Below, one piece after another: positions 28,077 to 38,845 of a DNA stretch of 64,000 nucleotides; positions within the stretch are counted from its first letter, which is position 1; every line of letters begins with the position of its first letter. Made by a program: the position numbers and the translations under genes. Below the pieces are notes generated by a model, which worked only from the letters and a program-made list of their open reading frames with translations, ran no database searches and had not been told where the DNA came from. The stretch comes from Opisthocomus hoazin. Its lineage: Eukaryota > Chordata > Aves > Opisthocomiformes > Opisthocomidae. The stretch is from contig NC_134416.1 in NCBI RefSeq assembly GCF_030867145.1, positions 93,721,183 through 93,785,182 of the forward strand, in the 5' to 3' direction.

Positions 28077-30083
28077 AAAACGAGAGACATTATCAGTCAT
28101 CCAAGCAGTACTAGAGCATCTTCACATGCACTTGTTGCCAGAAGTATCACAACACTGAGCAGGAAGGCAGTTGCCCTCTTCACCACCTCATATTCTCACA
28201 TACAGCTATCATACTTGCCATACTTGCACTCAGTTCCAGCTTCACTAACAGCGTGTAAAGGAGAACATTCAATGGATGGATTTGTAAAAACCTACTTTAG
28301 CCAGAATTTGTAGTCAATATTTTTGTTCTGTTGAACAAAAATGAATTTCCAGAGCTCCTTAAGTATATCAGCTTAAAAATAAGTTACCTAATATCACAGA
28401 GAAGAAACCACATTGGGTAATTTCTGCCTACCACCTCAGTACTGGGTGGGTTTTTTTGTTTATTTCTTTGATTTAATATATGTATACACATACGCACAAA
28501 TAAACTAAACCAAGACATCAGTCTAATAATGATCAGAAACTAGCAACTAGCAGTCAATTTCGTATACAGTTACCAAAATTACTCCATAGGTATTTCTGCC
28601 CCAGCTACTGCAACTTTTATTCAGTTTTTAGTTCTCAGTTTCAGATTCCAGATGTAGACTTTTTTCTATTTTGAAGTTATGAACACTTAATATTCTAAAA
28701 AGAGAAGGTATCAGAAATTTCAGGTAGTTCCTTCCTTCGCTGCACTCCATCTTTCCTACATTTATCCCAATAAAGTTCCAAAAGCACAGGACAGCCATCT
28801 GAATCTTGACAAGTCAGAAGTAGCTTCTGGAACACTACGCATTAGAGAAATTAAGGTAAAGAGAAGTTAAAAAAGATAAATTTAAGAAAGAAAGAAGAAA
28901 TTTAAGAAAGCCTTAACAATGCAAAACTGACAACTCATCCACAGTCTTTACACAAACAGCTGTCACAAATCAGGCTTTCTGGACCAGCACTCCACTTGAC
29001 TGTGACAAGAGGACACTTACTCCAGAGCTGAACCACCAATTACAGAATCACCTGGGTTCCATAAAACAGTCCAGCACTTGCACAGTTCAGTATCGATTCT
29101 ACTTAGATAAATACAGAAAGATCAAGTGCAAAAAAGGAAAATGACATGTAACTGTTTAACGATATTGTGAGATGTTCAAGAAAAGAAACAAGCATTCTGT
29201 GAAATAAAGAATAAACACTTCTAGTAAAATGTCAGGAAAGACAACTTTGCAGTCTTGCAGTGCAAGCAGGAAGCGAGTTTAAACACAAGACAGAGCAAAA
29301 CTTGAATTGATGAATAAAATTTAAATTTTTATTTTGACTAGTTATAAGCTACACAGAAGTATTCAGATAATAACTGTCCATTGAAACATGACATCAGTGT
29401 ATGTTTTCAGCTTCTACAGCTTTTCTTTCAAAATGTTTTGCATTAAGGAGAAGAAACATGGCCAGCACAATCACAAGTTTAGGTTCTTCTGTTTAGGGTT
29501 GGGGAGCAGGGAGGGGTGGAACAAGAGTATTTTAAAGTACTTCAAGAAAAGGAGAAATAGCATTTTCAGCTTTTTCAAACGTACAAAATACAATATCTCA
29601 TCCCACCTCCACCATACTGATCCGTCTCTCCCAAAACACAGGATTATTCACATTCAGTTCAACTCTGCTCCAACAGCAAACACACACATCACTAAGTGAC
29701 AACACCCTTCTTTTCTTTCTCTCTCACCTGGGTTCCACCAGTTGCGATCAGACAACCAGCTAGGTTCTGCTCAGGAATTAAAATCTTCCCCTCCACTCAT
29801 GGAAACCTTTCAATTAAGTTTAGCAAGCAAAACACCCACAAAAGGCACTGCATGGCATCTGTTAGATGGCTGCCTTTTCAGAAAAGCCTAACCATTCTGA
29901 AAGCACTCATCTTGCATTCATTCTGCTTAATCCCAGGAACACACTTTACCTCCTCACCTTCAAATCAGAAAGAGATCAGATTTTTAAGAAGTGTAATTAA
30001 GACTAAAAACATCTGATGACAGCTTGACAGCTCTGAACATTCACCCAAATAAATGAACTAGGTCACTTGTCTGATATTGTTAC

Positions 30084-30196
30084 CTGTAATTTTGTATCCA
30101 TATGCAGCCAGCTGTCCAGCCATATATTCGCCATCCGAATTATTGTGAGAACATCCCCATGTACGAATCCAGATTTTCTGAGCACCAGGAATAATG
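30084..30196 (-). CDS. CDKAL1: CDKAL1 exon 3: start of the MTTase N-terminal domain
   Basis: This 113 bp exon lies between TTATTTAACAG and ATTACAG|GTAACA. The peptide is [20 protein letters not shown], then [18 protein letters not shown], plus one base. It is the opening of the UPF0004 domain of methylthiotransferases. The Cys in [12 protein letters not shown] is the first of three conserved cysteines that hold the auxiliary 4Fe-4S cluster used as sulfur donor (family knowledge). The phases match the previous exon, and the trailing G fits the following Glu in known CDKAL1 proteins. The exon that should follow was not found to the left. Confidence 0.95.
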
Positions 30197-31436
30197 CTGT
30201 TAAATAAAAAAAAAATGAAAGAGGCAAGTTAAAAGATGAACAAGCTTCCCCTTTAAGTCCACTGAACAGACTCAATTAATTGTAATTCTCTAAATATAAA
30301 ATAAGCAGCACAAACAGTAACAATTCCAGCACAGCCAGCGAAGAACATCGTGATTATGCGAATTCAGTGTAGTGGGTACTAGGTCTGGCTGGCAGGGCAT
30401 TAACTTTCTCCACAGACACCCGCCTGGTGCTGCGCTTTGTATCTGTGACTCGAGCAGTGCTGGTAACAGACCTGTGGTGTTACAGCTATTGCTGAACAGC
30501 GCTTGCACAGCACCAAAACTTTCTGTTTCCCCCTGTGCTGCACCCCACCACAAGCAGGCTGGGGCTGGGCGACAGGCTGGGAGGGAACACAGCCGCGATA
30601 GCTGGCCCAAACTGACCAAAGGTATAACCCATACCAGGCAGCACGGTGCTCAGCAGTAAAAACTGGGAGCTTGACCTTTCCAAAGCAGCCCCTGTTCTGA
30701 GACTGGCTGGCCATCAGTCTGCTTGTGGGAGGCGGCCAGTGATCACTTTTTGCATCACTTGGGTGTTTTCACTCCTCTTTCCTTCACTTACACTGTCTTT
30801 ATCTGAACCCACAAGTTTTCTCGGTTTTTCTCTTCTAATTCTCTCTCCCAGCCTAGTGGGAGGAGGGGTGAACAAGCAACTGGGTGGCAGCTCCGCTGTT
30901 GACCAGGTTCAGTCCACAAGCAGCAAGAGTTTTAGAACAGAAAAGGAACAAGAGCTGTAGGCTAAGAAGAGATTCAGTACACTGAAGTTCACAAACAACC
31001 AACTTCCTGAAAATTGTATCAATAACAACTGACCTTCGAGTGACTGCACTGAAATTAGGCCAGCAACAAACACACTGTTAGAACTAAACTGCAACCTTTC
31101 GATATTAATGCACCCCTTCATTGCAGTTCCCTCCACACAAGCCATCTTTATAAATTCTTAACTTAAGCCTGCCACCAGCCACACTAATATCCCAAAGCTC
31201 ATATCCCAGCCTTTCTGGACTACAGACACAGCGTGGCAGATCTGCACCAAGGAGCTAGCGCACACAATGGTTTAAGAACCAACCAAAATTCTACTAGAAG
31301 CTGCCATAAAATCTCCTGGGCTAACTGTGCCAATGAGCTAAAGATGCAAGTAGCAAAACAACACACATCCTATAACACAATCCTTTGCCCTGCCCACATC
31401 TTTTTGTTTTCCCTCCTCCACACCATGCTTCTTTAA

Positions 31437-31712
31437 GATCATAGAATCATTAAGATTGGAAAAGACCTCTCGGATCAAGTCCAACCATCCACCCACCACC
31501 ACCATGCCTGCTAAACCATATCCTGAAGTGCCACATCTACATGCTTTTTGAACACTCCAGAGATGGTGACTCTACCACCTCCCTGGGCAGCCTGGTCCAA
31601 TGCCTGACCACTCTTTCACTGAAGAGATCTTTCCTAATATCCAATCTAAACCTCCCCTGATGCAACCTGAGGCCATCTGACGCAACTTGAGGCCAGTTCC
31701 CGTAGACAGAAA
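31437..31712 (-). mobile_element. CR1 LINE 3' fragment
   Basis: The plus strand starts tcatagaatcattaagattgg and runs through the blocks complementary to 'ggacttgatgatct', 'gtggcacttc' and 'gaggtttagattgga'. This is the terminal 275 bp of a CR1 of the ATTCTATG tail type. Confidence 0.9.
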
Positions 31713-32394
31713 TAGAAATTTTTTGATGGAAGATTAATGATCGTTAAGTAGACATGTCCAACATGTGTTGCACATTACAATGTATTTAGACTTCCTACTG
31801 TCTAAACAACATACATTGTGTGCTTTCTTGGGTCAAACACACTAAAATACAGCTTGTTAGAGAATATATAGTACCTGAATACTTAGGAGAATGGAGTGCT
31901 AGCATGATGTGTCTATAGACCACCAGTTCAGCTGTACATACACTCCTGGCAGAATGAGGTCAATGCACATTTATGGTGCTCCACATAAAAGTGCACTGTT
32001 ATGCTTATAAAATCTCCTCTGAACACTAATGAAAAACCAAAATTAAATTTCCTGTGCATTCCTGATGAACTTTATTTTCATCTTTATAGTGCAGAGAAAT
32101 TCTATCCACCAGCTTTAACTCCATGGGAAAAAAAAAAAAACAAAACACTACCAAAATCCAGATCTCTGCACTGCAGTAGAAACTATACTCAGTCACTGAG
32201 TTCACCTATACTTCAATCAGTTCCACTGTAGCAGAAAGTCAATTCCGTTCTTATGGGAATCGCAAGAAGGAAAAATGCAAAGATACATTCCACAGTCACT
32301 GCATACTAGTTCCACTGAAATAAAACAGCAAGTTCAAAAGAAGTTTCACTGTATCATTTGCAGGATGTACATACAAAAAGCACAGACTTTGGAA

Positions 32395-32985
32395 CTCCCA
32401 GGTTCCAGAAACCAGGTGGAAAAACTGTAGCAAGGAAGGTGTACGCTTGGTGGAAGAAGATCAGGCTAGGGAATACTTGAGCGAACTGGACACGTGTAAG
32501 TCCCTTGGCCCTGATGGGACGCATCCACAAGAGAGATACAGACGTGCTGGATAGTCCAACAAAGGACCATGAAGATGATTAAAGGACTGGAGCATCTCTC
32601 CTACGAGGAGAGGCTGAGAGAGCCAGGGCTGTTCAGCCTGGAGAAGAGAGGGCTCAAGGGGGATCTCATCAACGTGTATAAACACCTGCAGGGAGGGTGC
32701 AGAGAGGACGGAGACAGGCTCTTGTCAGTGGTGCCCAGTGACAGGACCAGACGCAACAGGCACACATTGAAACAGGGGAGATTTCCTCTGCACATCAGGA
32801 AACACTTTTCCACTGAGAGGATGACTAAGCACTGGCACAGGTTACCCAGGGAAGAGATATTAAAAAACTACTTAGGCACAGTCTTGGGCAATTGGCTCTA
32901 GGTAGCCCTGCTTGAGCAGGGGTTTGGAGAAGATGACTGCAGCTGTCCCTTCCAACCTCAACTCTTTTGTGATTCTCAGAATTTT
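32395..32985 (+). mobile_element. CR1 LINE copy with internal deletion
   Basis: The 5' part (about 32410-32527) encodes a decayed piece resembling the RT entry motif (LDTCKSLGPDGTHP, compare KS.GPDGIHP of CR1). It is joined directly to the ORF2 C-terminus (GLEHLSYEERLREPGLFSLE, then RGLKGDLINVYKHLQGG). Most of the reverse-transcriptase palm is missing. The 3' end is CR1-like (ccaacctcaactcttttgtgattct). Confidence 0.88.
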
Positions 32986-33379
32986 GTTTATATTTCTCAT
33001 TCCAGATGTCAAAAGGCTAGAACTCCATTTTGAAGAGCACAGCTTCTACTTATGTAATTAAGGTGAAGCATAAAATTTTTCAGAAATGTTTTACACATAA
33101 AAACTTAAGTAACAGGAACCATTTTTTCAGTCCAATTACTCCAGCAATCTATGTCTCAGTCACAGCTGATTTCTACAGAAAGTTTGTCTAGGATAAGAAA
33201 CTTGCTTAGGACTTATTGTTCATTATCACTACATTTTATAAACACTATTTTATTCATTTTTATCTTGTATTCAGATTTTATGTTATGAGATAACGAGAAC
33301 TTCCACCTTATTTTGACAAGCTGACAGTGCGCACGAGATACAAGAAAAGCAACAAGATAAGGTTAATGGCAGAATTTAC

Positions 33380-33546
33380 CTGTCACTCGGGGGATCATCA
33401 TCTGCCTGGACATTTTTTTGTGAATTGCGTTTTCGCACTTTTGGAAAAACATTTTTTCTTGCAAGCAGCCGATCGTGTGGTTTCAAATCTTCTGCTGACA
33501 CAATATCTTCAATATCTTCAAGCACTGAATCACAGGCAGCAGGCAT
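33380..33546 (-). CDS. CDKAL1: CDKAL1 exon 2, coding part (N-terminus)
   Basis: The start codon is at 33546-33544 in the context TTGAAGATGC, with A at -3. The 167 coding bases give 55 codons plus AG. The peptide reads [20 protein letters not shown], then [20 protein letters not shown], then [15 protein letters not shown]. It matches the acidic then basic N-terminal region of CDKAL1, including the DIEDIVS and PKVR motifs. The donor is ACAG|GTAAAT. About 11 bases of 5'UTR precede the start codon, back to a probable acceptor CTCTAAG|G at 33558. The AG left over joins C of the next exon to make Ser. Confidence 0.93.
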
Positions 33547-33557
33547 CTTCAAGAAGC
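33547..33557 (-). other. CDKAL1 exon 2, 5'UTR part
   Basis: These eleven bases lie between the probable AG acceptor (33559-33558, preceded by a TCTTCTCT tract) and the start codon. The acceptor is chosen by its pyrimidine tract; it is not confirmed by transcript data. Confidence 0.6.
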
Positions 33558-36500
33558 CTTAGAGAAGACTGGTATTAGCAAGCATTTGAATACAAAACCA
33601 AAGCCTAGTATCTGCTGCATACGTTCTCATAACGAAAAGTCAGATATATTTCTACCTATACCTGCAATATATCACACATATGAGGGATAACGAGCACACA
33701 AAAACAATCAACTATCCAGAGATATTTCCTGATGCCCTCTTCCCGTGAGATCCCTGAAACACAGGCAGGGAGAAAGCCACTAACCACACAGATTGTTATT
33801 TTTTTATTTAATAGTCTGTACCTTGTCATCTTCTAATTCAAAAACTCAGCAGCTCCTCTGACATGACATAGCCAAGACATAAGTATTCTTAATCGTGTCA
33901 GGCATCACAGTGAAATAATGAGTTCACGTTACATGACAGATATGCTTCCACTCACATCACAGGGGAAGAATGAAAGATACAGCATTCAAGTGCCTGCTTC
34001 AGCGGCTGTGCTGGCTCTTTTATTCACATGCCGAAAACAGATGCACAGCAGTTCAATATGTCTTCATGGTCCTTTTGCAAACAAACTAACCTATTCCTAG
34101 AATACCTGATCCCACAGGCCTTTCATTTGAATCACTTCATCAGACAGAAACATTAAAATTCCTGTCCATAGACAGAAGATGTTAAACAACTATACTCCCT
34201 AATTTAAAATAGCTACATTGTCATCTGCTTCGTATAATATACCAGTAGATCATTAAAATCTAATTATATTTTCAACAAGAAAGTAAATACACATGCATGT
34301 GTATCTCCCAGCAGATCTCACAATCCAGATGAGTTTTCAGGAAAGGAAAAACATCATTTGCTAAAGGAGCCCACAAAAAAAAATACTGCATTAATTACAC
34401 ACCTCACACTGTGCTATCTGTAACTCTCAATAAGACTAAAGTCTGATTTACCACTGGAAACTTAGGTTTCTACAGGTCTCAACAGTTTACCAAGGAAATA
34501 ACACAAGGGCATTTCAGAGAGTTTATAGGTAAAACACAATACTCTCCTAACTGACTGTGAAGAACAAAACAAGCCAGGCTTTAATTTCTTTAAAACCAGA
34601 TTTCAGGAGCAGAAAATTCAGGCTACTGGCATACAAAATGCTTCAGAAGTTGCAGTTGAATTAGAATCATAGAACTGCTTAGGTTGGAGGAGAACATGAA
34701 GATCATCAAGTCCAACCATTAACCTGGCACTGCCAAGTCCACCACTTAACCATGTCCCCAAGCTCCGCAGCTATACATCTTTTAAATATCTCCAGGGCTG
34801 GTGCCTCAACTACTCCCCTGGGCAGCCTGTTCCAATGCTTTACAACTCTTCTAGTGAAGAAATTTTTCCTAATATCCAATCTGAACCTCTGCTTGTACAA
34901 CTTGATGCCACTTCCACTTGTGCTATTGCCTGTTACTTGGAAGAAGAATTATTCACAGACCTAAGAAATTAAAACACCTGTGTGTCTTCCCCAGTATGAA
35001 CGTTTCATTCAACCTTGCAAAATATGCTTTGGAATAAAACTTCACATAACCTGAACCATTACACATCTGCATTTAACTTAGAAAGGAATATAACAATGTC
35101 CCAAAAAGAATGCATCTGACAAAGATATTTAAGCATTTAGCATTCTTCTAGATCAAAAATCCCAGGATCTATAAAAAAAAGCAGCAAAGGATGAACAAAG
35201 ATAAAAAGCTGTGAAAAGTCTAACAACAAAGAATATTGTGGGGGGAGGTGACATCCCTTACACTACTTTATGCCACTCACAGTATGTACAAATAGGTAAA
35301 GTTATCAACTCAATACAGGGAAGGCAAAAAAAGGTTTTGGTTTGCTGTTTTTTCTCTCTTCCAGAAAATATCTGATATAATAGAGCAGCTGGCAAAACAA
35401 ATAAGCTTAGTATTTCAGTGGCCCACAAGAGAAAGAACACAGCCAAAATAAAATTCTTACCTTTTTAATTCTCTTGGATAATGGGGGGGGAGGGAAGAAA
35501 AAAGACATGTCACGAACAAGCAGTACTAGCAGACAGAAAACCACACGTTCATGTTATTGCCCAACAAATATTCATCTTCCCTCTGCAGAAATCTGTTTCT
35601 TGCTCAGTTTGGCCTCGTTAAGACTGGGTACACGTGCTGACTGGCTGACATGGTGGAACAGCAGCCACTTGTTCCCTGTCTTTCCCTGAGCAGAGACACC
35701 GATCTTTTTGTCCTTCTTTTACAGAGTCTTTTTTGCCAAAGTCTGATGTATTTAAGTTCTTTCAGACTTTTCCTCCTCCAGATTTCTGTCTTCAATCAGG
35801 AGTCTAAAATTTTGACTAAAAGAAGGGAAAGAGACTGACAAGGAGAATGCAATTTCCTAAGTTTAATTTCCTTCAAGAGCTTGATTAATTTTAGCTAGAC
35901 ATTCACAACTTTCTTTTAGCTACAAACACAGTGAAACTTTTTAGAGCAGATTACTCGACATCTGCACTAGTTCCATCTGCACGAATGTGATCTCTTCTTC
36001 ACGAGGAAATACATAAACACAGATTCCTGCGGCTACTCTGACCGCCTGACTAAAATCAGAGGCAATAATAAAGTTAGAAGTTAACATATGCTTCTCACGC
36101 TGCCGTGTCGTGCCTACAGAACTTGCAGTTTCCATTTAAGATGGGAATGTTAGCAAATAAAGACCTGCAGAAGTGCCTTTAACGCCCTGACACAAACCAA
36201 CCTTCCCTCGCCCCGGTCTATTTCGGTCACTTCCACCCAGCTGGGAGAGGGCTGCTCGTTCCTCCGTTTACCAACCGGTGTCCCCGGCAGGGCCCCGGGC
36301 CCTCACCCCCAGGCCCGCACGGAGCGGCAGAACGCGGCAGCGTTCACACGAACCGAGCCCCACGCCTGGCCCGGCCCGGCCCGTCCCGGCGCGGCTCGCC
36401 TCAGGGCCCCAAGGCAGCCCCGCTCCGCGGGCACCCGCCAGCCGGGCCCGGCCGGGCTCCAGCCCGCCGAGGGTACCTGAGCTCCCGCCCGGCCGCCGAC

Positions 36501-36617
36501 TCCCGCCAGAGGCAGCGTCACCCCCACCCCCCGCCGGGCGGGACTCGGCCGCTGCCGCCACGGCCGGGCAGGAGAACGGGGGGGGGAGGAGGCTCCATGG
36601 CGAGCCCCGGCGCTCAC
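33558..36617 (-). other. CDKAL1 intron 1
   Basis: This intron of about 3.1 kb separates the non-coding exon 1 from exon 2. It contains a CR1 fragment (34663-34935) and the lower half of the CpG island, and is otherwise AT-rich with no recognised element. Confidence 0.7.
34663..34935 (-). mobile_element. CR1 LINE 3' fragment
   Basis: Minus-strand translation gives [20 protein letters not shown], then HWNRLPRGVVEAPALEIFK, the CR1 ORF2 end. A 3'UTR with 'gatgatcttcatgttctcc' and an ATTCTATG-type tail follows. It lies in CDKAL1 intron 1. Confidence 0.92.
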
Positions 36618-36690
36618 CTCGGCCCGGCGCACCGCCGCCTCAGCTGGGCTCCGCCATCGCGGCCGCCTCGCCCCGCCCCCGGACCCCGCG
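36618..36690 (-). other. CDKAL1: CDKAL1 exon 1, non-coding (approximate 5' end)
   Basis: A strong donor CCGAG|GTGAGCG lies on the minus strand at 36618/36617, inside the CpG island. A GCGATGGCGG YY1-like motif and a GGGGCGGGGC GC box lie just upstream, as in many TATA-less housekeeping starts. No TATA box is visible. A second, weaker donor CTCAG|GTACCC sits at 36477/36476. The transcription start is not visible, so the upper limit is a guess. Confidence 0.55.
36640..36657 (-). CDS. Five-codon uORF in CDKAL1 exon 1
   Basis: On the minus strand ATG GCG GAG CCC AGC TGA codes for MAEPS, with +4 G and C at -3. It ends 22 bases before the exon 1 donor. It would lie in the leader only if transcription starts upstream of 36657. 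Its ATG is embedded in the YY1-like motif, so it may instead mark the start site itself. Confidence 0.35.
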   Translation of the reverse strand: MAEPS

Positions 36691-37061
36691 CGCGCAGCAG
36701 CGCCGGACGGCGCCCGGCGGCGGCCAAAAGAGCTCCGTGGAGAGAGGCGCGGCCGCGCCGCCCGCCGGGGCGCCGGTCCCGCTGCGACAGCGCCGCGGGG
36801 TCTGACAGCCGGGACCGGCCGGCGGCCCGGCGCGGGGGAAGAGCTGTAAGCACCGGGGAGCCGGGGAGGGCAGCGGCCGCAGGGCTGGACGCAGCCCTTC
36901 CTGGGGCAGCGCCTGCGGCGGGAGCGACCGGCACCGGGGCGGCTGCCGGGCCCCCGGGCCTCTGCGCCGGCTGCGCGGGGTTCGGTGTTAATCGAGAATT
37001 AGGTCCGGCAACGCGCGTACCGGCCGCTGAGTTGGTCTGGATCAGGTACGCCCGAATCGAT

Positions 37062-37315
37062 CTGCTGTGTGTGTATACATATATATGTATGTATATACTT
37101 TTATATAGATATAAAGATATATATATGTATATACGTATACATATAAAAATATATATGTGTAGACTTATATATGTATAGACTTATATGTATAAATATATAT
37201 GTATAGACATATATAAAAATATATATATATAGACTTATATATAAATATATATATGAATAGACTTCTATATATGTGTAGACTTATATAAAATTATACATGT
37301 ATGTATATATTTGAA
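37062..37315. repeat. AT-rich minisatellite beside the CpG island
   Basis: This is about 250 bp built from (TA)n interrupted by about six variants of a TGTATAGACTTATA core spaced 20-40 bases apart. It directly abuts the CpG island on the side upstream of CDKAL1. Likely length-variable and prone to unwinding or cruciforms (inference). Confidence 0.85.
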
Positions 37316-38845
37316 TACGAGTTGCTGCACCCGACGTGTCCAGCAGCGCGTACCCAGTGCAGACGGCCGGGTTCGGGCGCATCTGGTCCCCCTCAGCGAT
37401 CAGCCGTCTGCTCCCGTCCTGGCCACGGCACTTGTTTTATTTCTAATCATCGGTTTCTTCAAGGTGCAACGCTGGTAGCAGCTTTTCCGTTCAGTCTGGA
37501 AGACACCGGTCGAAATATTTAATATTAGACGGCTAAAGTTCCTGGCATTGGTTTCCTCCAGGGCTAGCAGCAAGTTTTCTGATCAGTGTTTTGGAAGGCG
37601 TTAGCCTGGTGTTTAGACGTGGATGGCCAAAGCTAGGGGCTCTGCGCGGACAGATTGTTACTTGTACAGTTTCCTTGTTGATCAAAATGTTACAAAGCAT
37701 GAGCATAATATTATTGCTTTGTTTCTAATATCCACAGCTAACGTAAAAAGGTTATGCATATTGCATCTTTAACATATTGATTGTGTTTCTGGGTAGCCTG
37801 CTTTGGAATATAAAAATCGCCATGTCTTGTAATTGCACTTTGAACATTAAGTTGCTCTCCCTAGAAGGAGCCTTTGGAATCTTTATTTTATTCTCCAGGT
37901 CGCAAATTATAGTCTTCCTCAAACTGGAGGAAAGCGAATGAAAGCCCCGAGTGTGTTCCGTAACAGGCCTGTTGGGCTGCTAGCAGATAAAACTTGGCAG
38001 CGTCTACCTGTGAACATCACTTCCCCTCCCTCTCCTTTTTCTTGAAAACTGGGGGTTATTTTATGTCACGCTTATCTGACAGTGTGCACAGGCAAAAAAA
38101 GGGTAACAGTGAGAAGAAAGTAACAGAAGAGATTTGAAGAGGGAAAATTGGGACAGAAAGAAACAAGCACTTCATTTAAACCAGTGTAAGAACAAATCAT
38201 TGTAGGCAGGACTGAGCCCTATTAATATCGCCCTGGCCTCAGGATCGAGTCCTTGTTACAGCTTAAGATACATTTGCCTTTGTGACTGGTCCTTGTTTAA
38301 GCAAAAATATCTTTCAGAGATACTCTCAGTGAGACAGCGAGTAATGTGTAATTCGTTATGTTTGCAGCTTTTTTAGCCCAGAAGAAAATGGAAGAAAACA
38401 TCTTAAAATCAGTAGTCGCATTAGTCTATTTTAGACATCCTCCTTCATAGTACAGTGTGACTACTCATTAGTATGTCAGTAAGTAATGATATCGGTATTG
38501 CCAATCAGCATTTTAACTGCTTCCCGATAAGGTTAACGATTCTCTTCTTTTTTCTTTTCAGTTTTCTACGTATTTCACATGAAGTCCTTGAATTAAACTT
38601 CTCTGTTCTGGGAGCGCTGCGCTGCCCTACCCCACAGTTATCTTGACTAGCCAAGTGTTACCTCTCTGCTTGAACAAAACCAGGCAGACATCAGTGTGTT
38701 TTACGGTTAACTAAAAAGGCAAAGCACAGACAGCCTGCAGCACATACCCAGAAATATCCAGGTGGCCAAAACTGACAAAACGCTCCCCCTTAAGGGAGGC
38801 AGTGAGCTCCAAGAGCAGCTCCCAGGCAGGAATAACCCAGGAGTC

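Larger units (their letters stand above)
1..30083 (-). other. CDKAL1: CDKAL1 intron 3, part (runs off the left edge)
   Basis: This is thirty kilobases with no exon I can support on either strand. Open frames are short and without recognised domains. Repeats seen are CR1 at 4107-4390, 5155-5311, 17295-17720, 18254-18640 and 27440-28076, homopolymer tracts at 5340-5357, 12640-12657 and 18180-18226, and a G-rich motif at 7418-7448. A GC-richer stretch at 20880-21280 has several CpGs but no gene signature. Human CDKAL1 introns are also extremely long. Confidence 0.8.
30197..33379 (-). other. CDKAL1 intron 2
   Basis: This intron of about 3.2 kb has donor ACAG|GTAAAT and acceptor TTTAACAG. It carries two CR1 fragments in opposite orientation (31437-31712 minus, 32395-32985 plus). 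A moderately GC-rich stretch at 30370-30740 has chance open frames on both strands. Confidence 0.85.
1..36690 (-). other. CDKAL1: CDKAL1 gene, partial (exons 1-3)
   Basis: CDKAL1 is an ER-anchored radical-SAM methylthiotransferase that converts t6A37 to ms2t6A37 in tRNA-Lys(UUU) and supports accurate decoding in insulin-producing cells (family knowledge). Here the CpG-island start, the N-terminal exon and the exon with the WGCSHN motif are present, in order, on the minus strand. They lie downstream of E2F3 as in human. The radical-SAM core, TRAM domain and C-terminal membrane anchor are not in the window. The gene continues leftwards beyond base 1, so intron 3 alone exceeds 30 kb. Confidence 0.92.
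36190..37060. promoter_or_regulatory. CpG island at the CDKAL1 promoter
   Basis: This is about 870 bp of very GC-rich, CpG-dense DNA, sharply different from the AT-rich flanks. It includes GC boxes (for example at 36670-36680), G-runs near 36580-36592 and the probable CDKAL1 exon 1. Long open frames on both strands here (for example 36278-36805 plus) are expected by chance in such stop-poor sequence and are not called as genes. Confidence 0.85.

Noticed and set aside
36268..37178. Long overlapping open frames on both strands in the CpG island
   Set aside because: Stop codons are rare in such GC-rich sequence; the frames are Pro/Arg/Ala/Gly-rich with no domain and overlap the CDKAL1 promoter.
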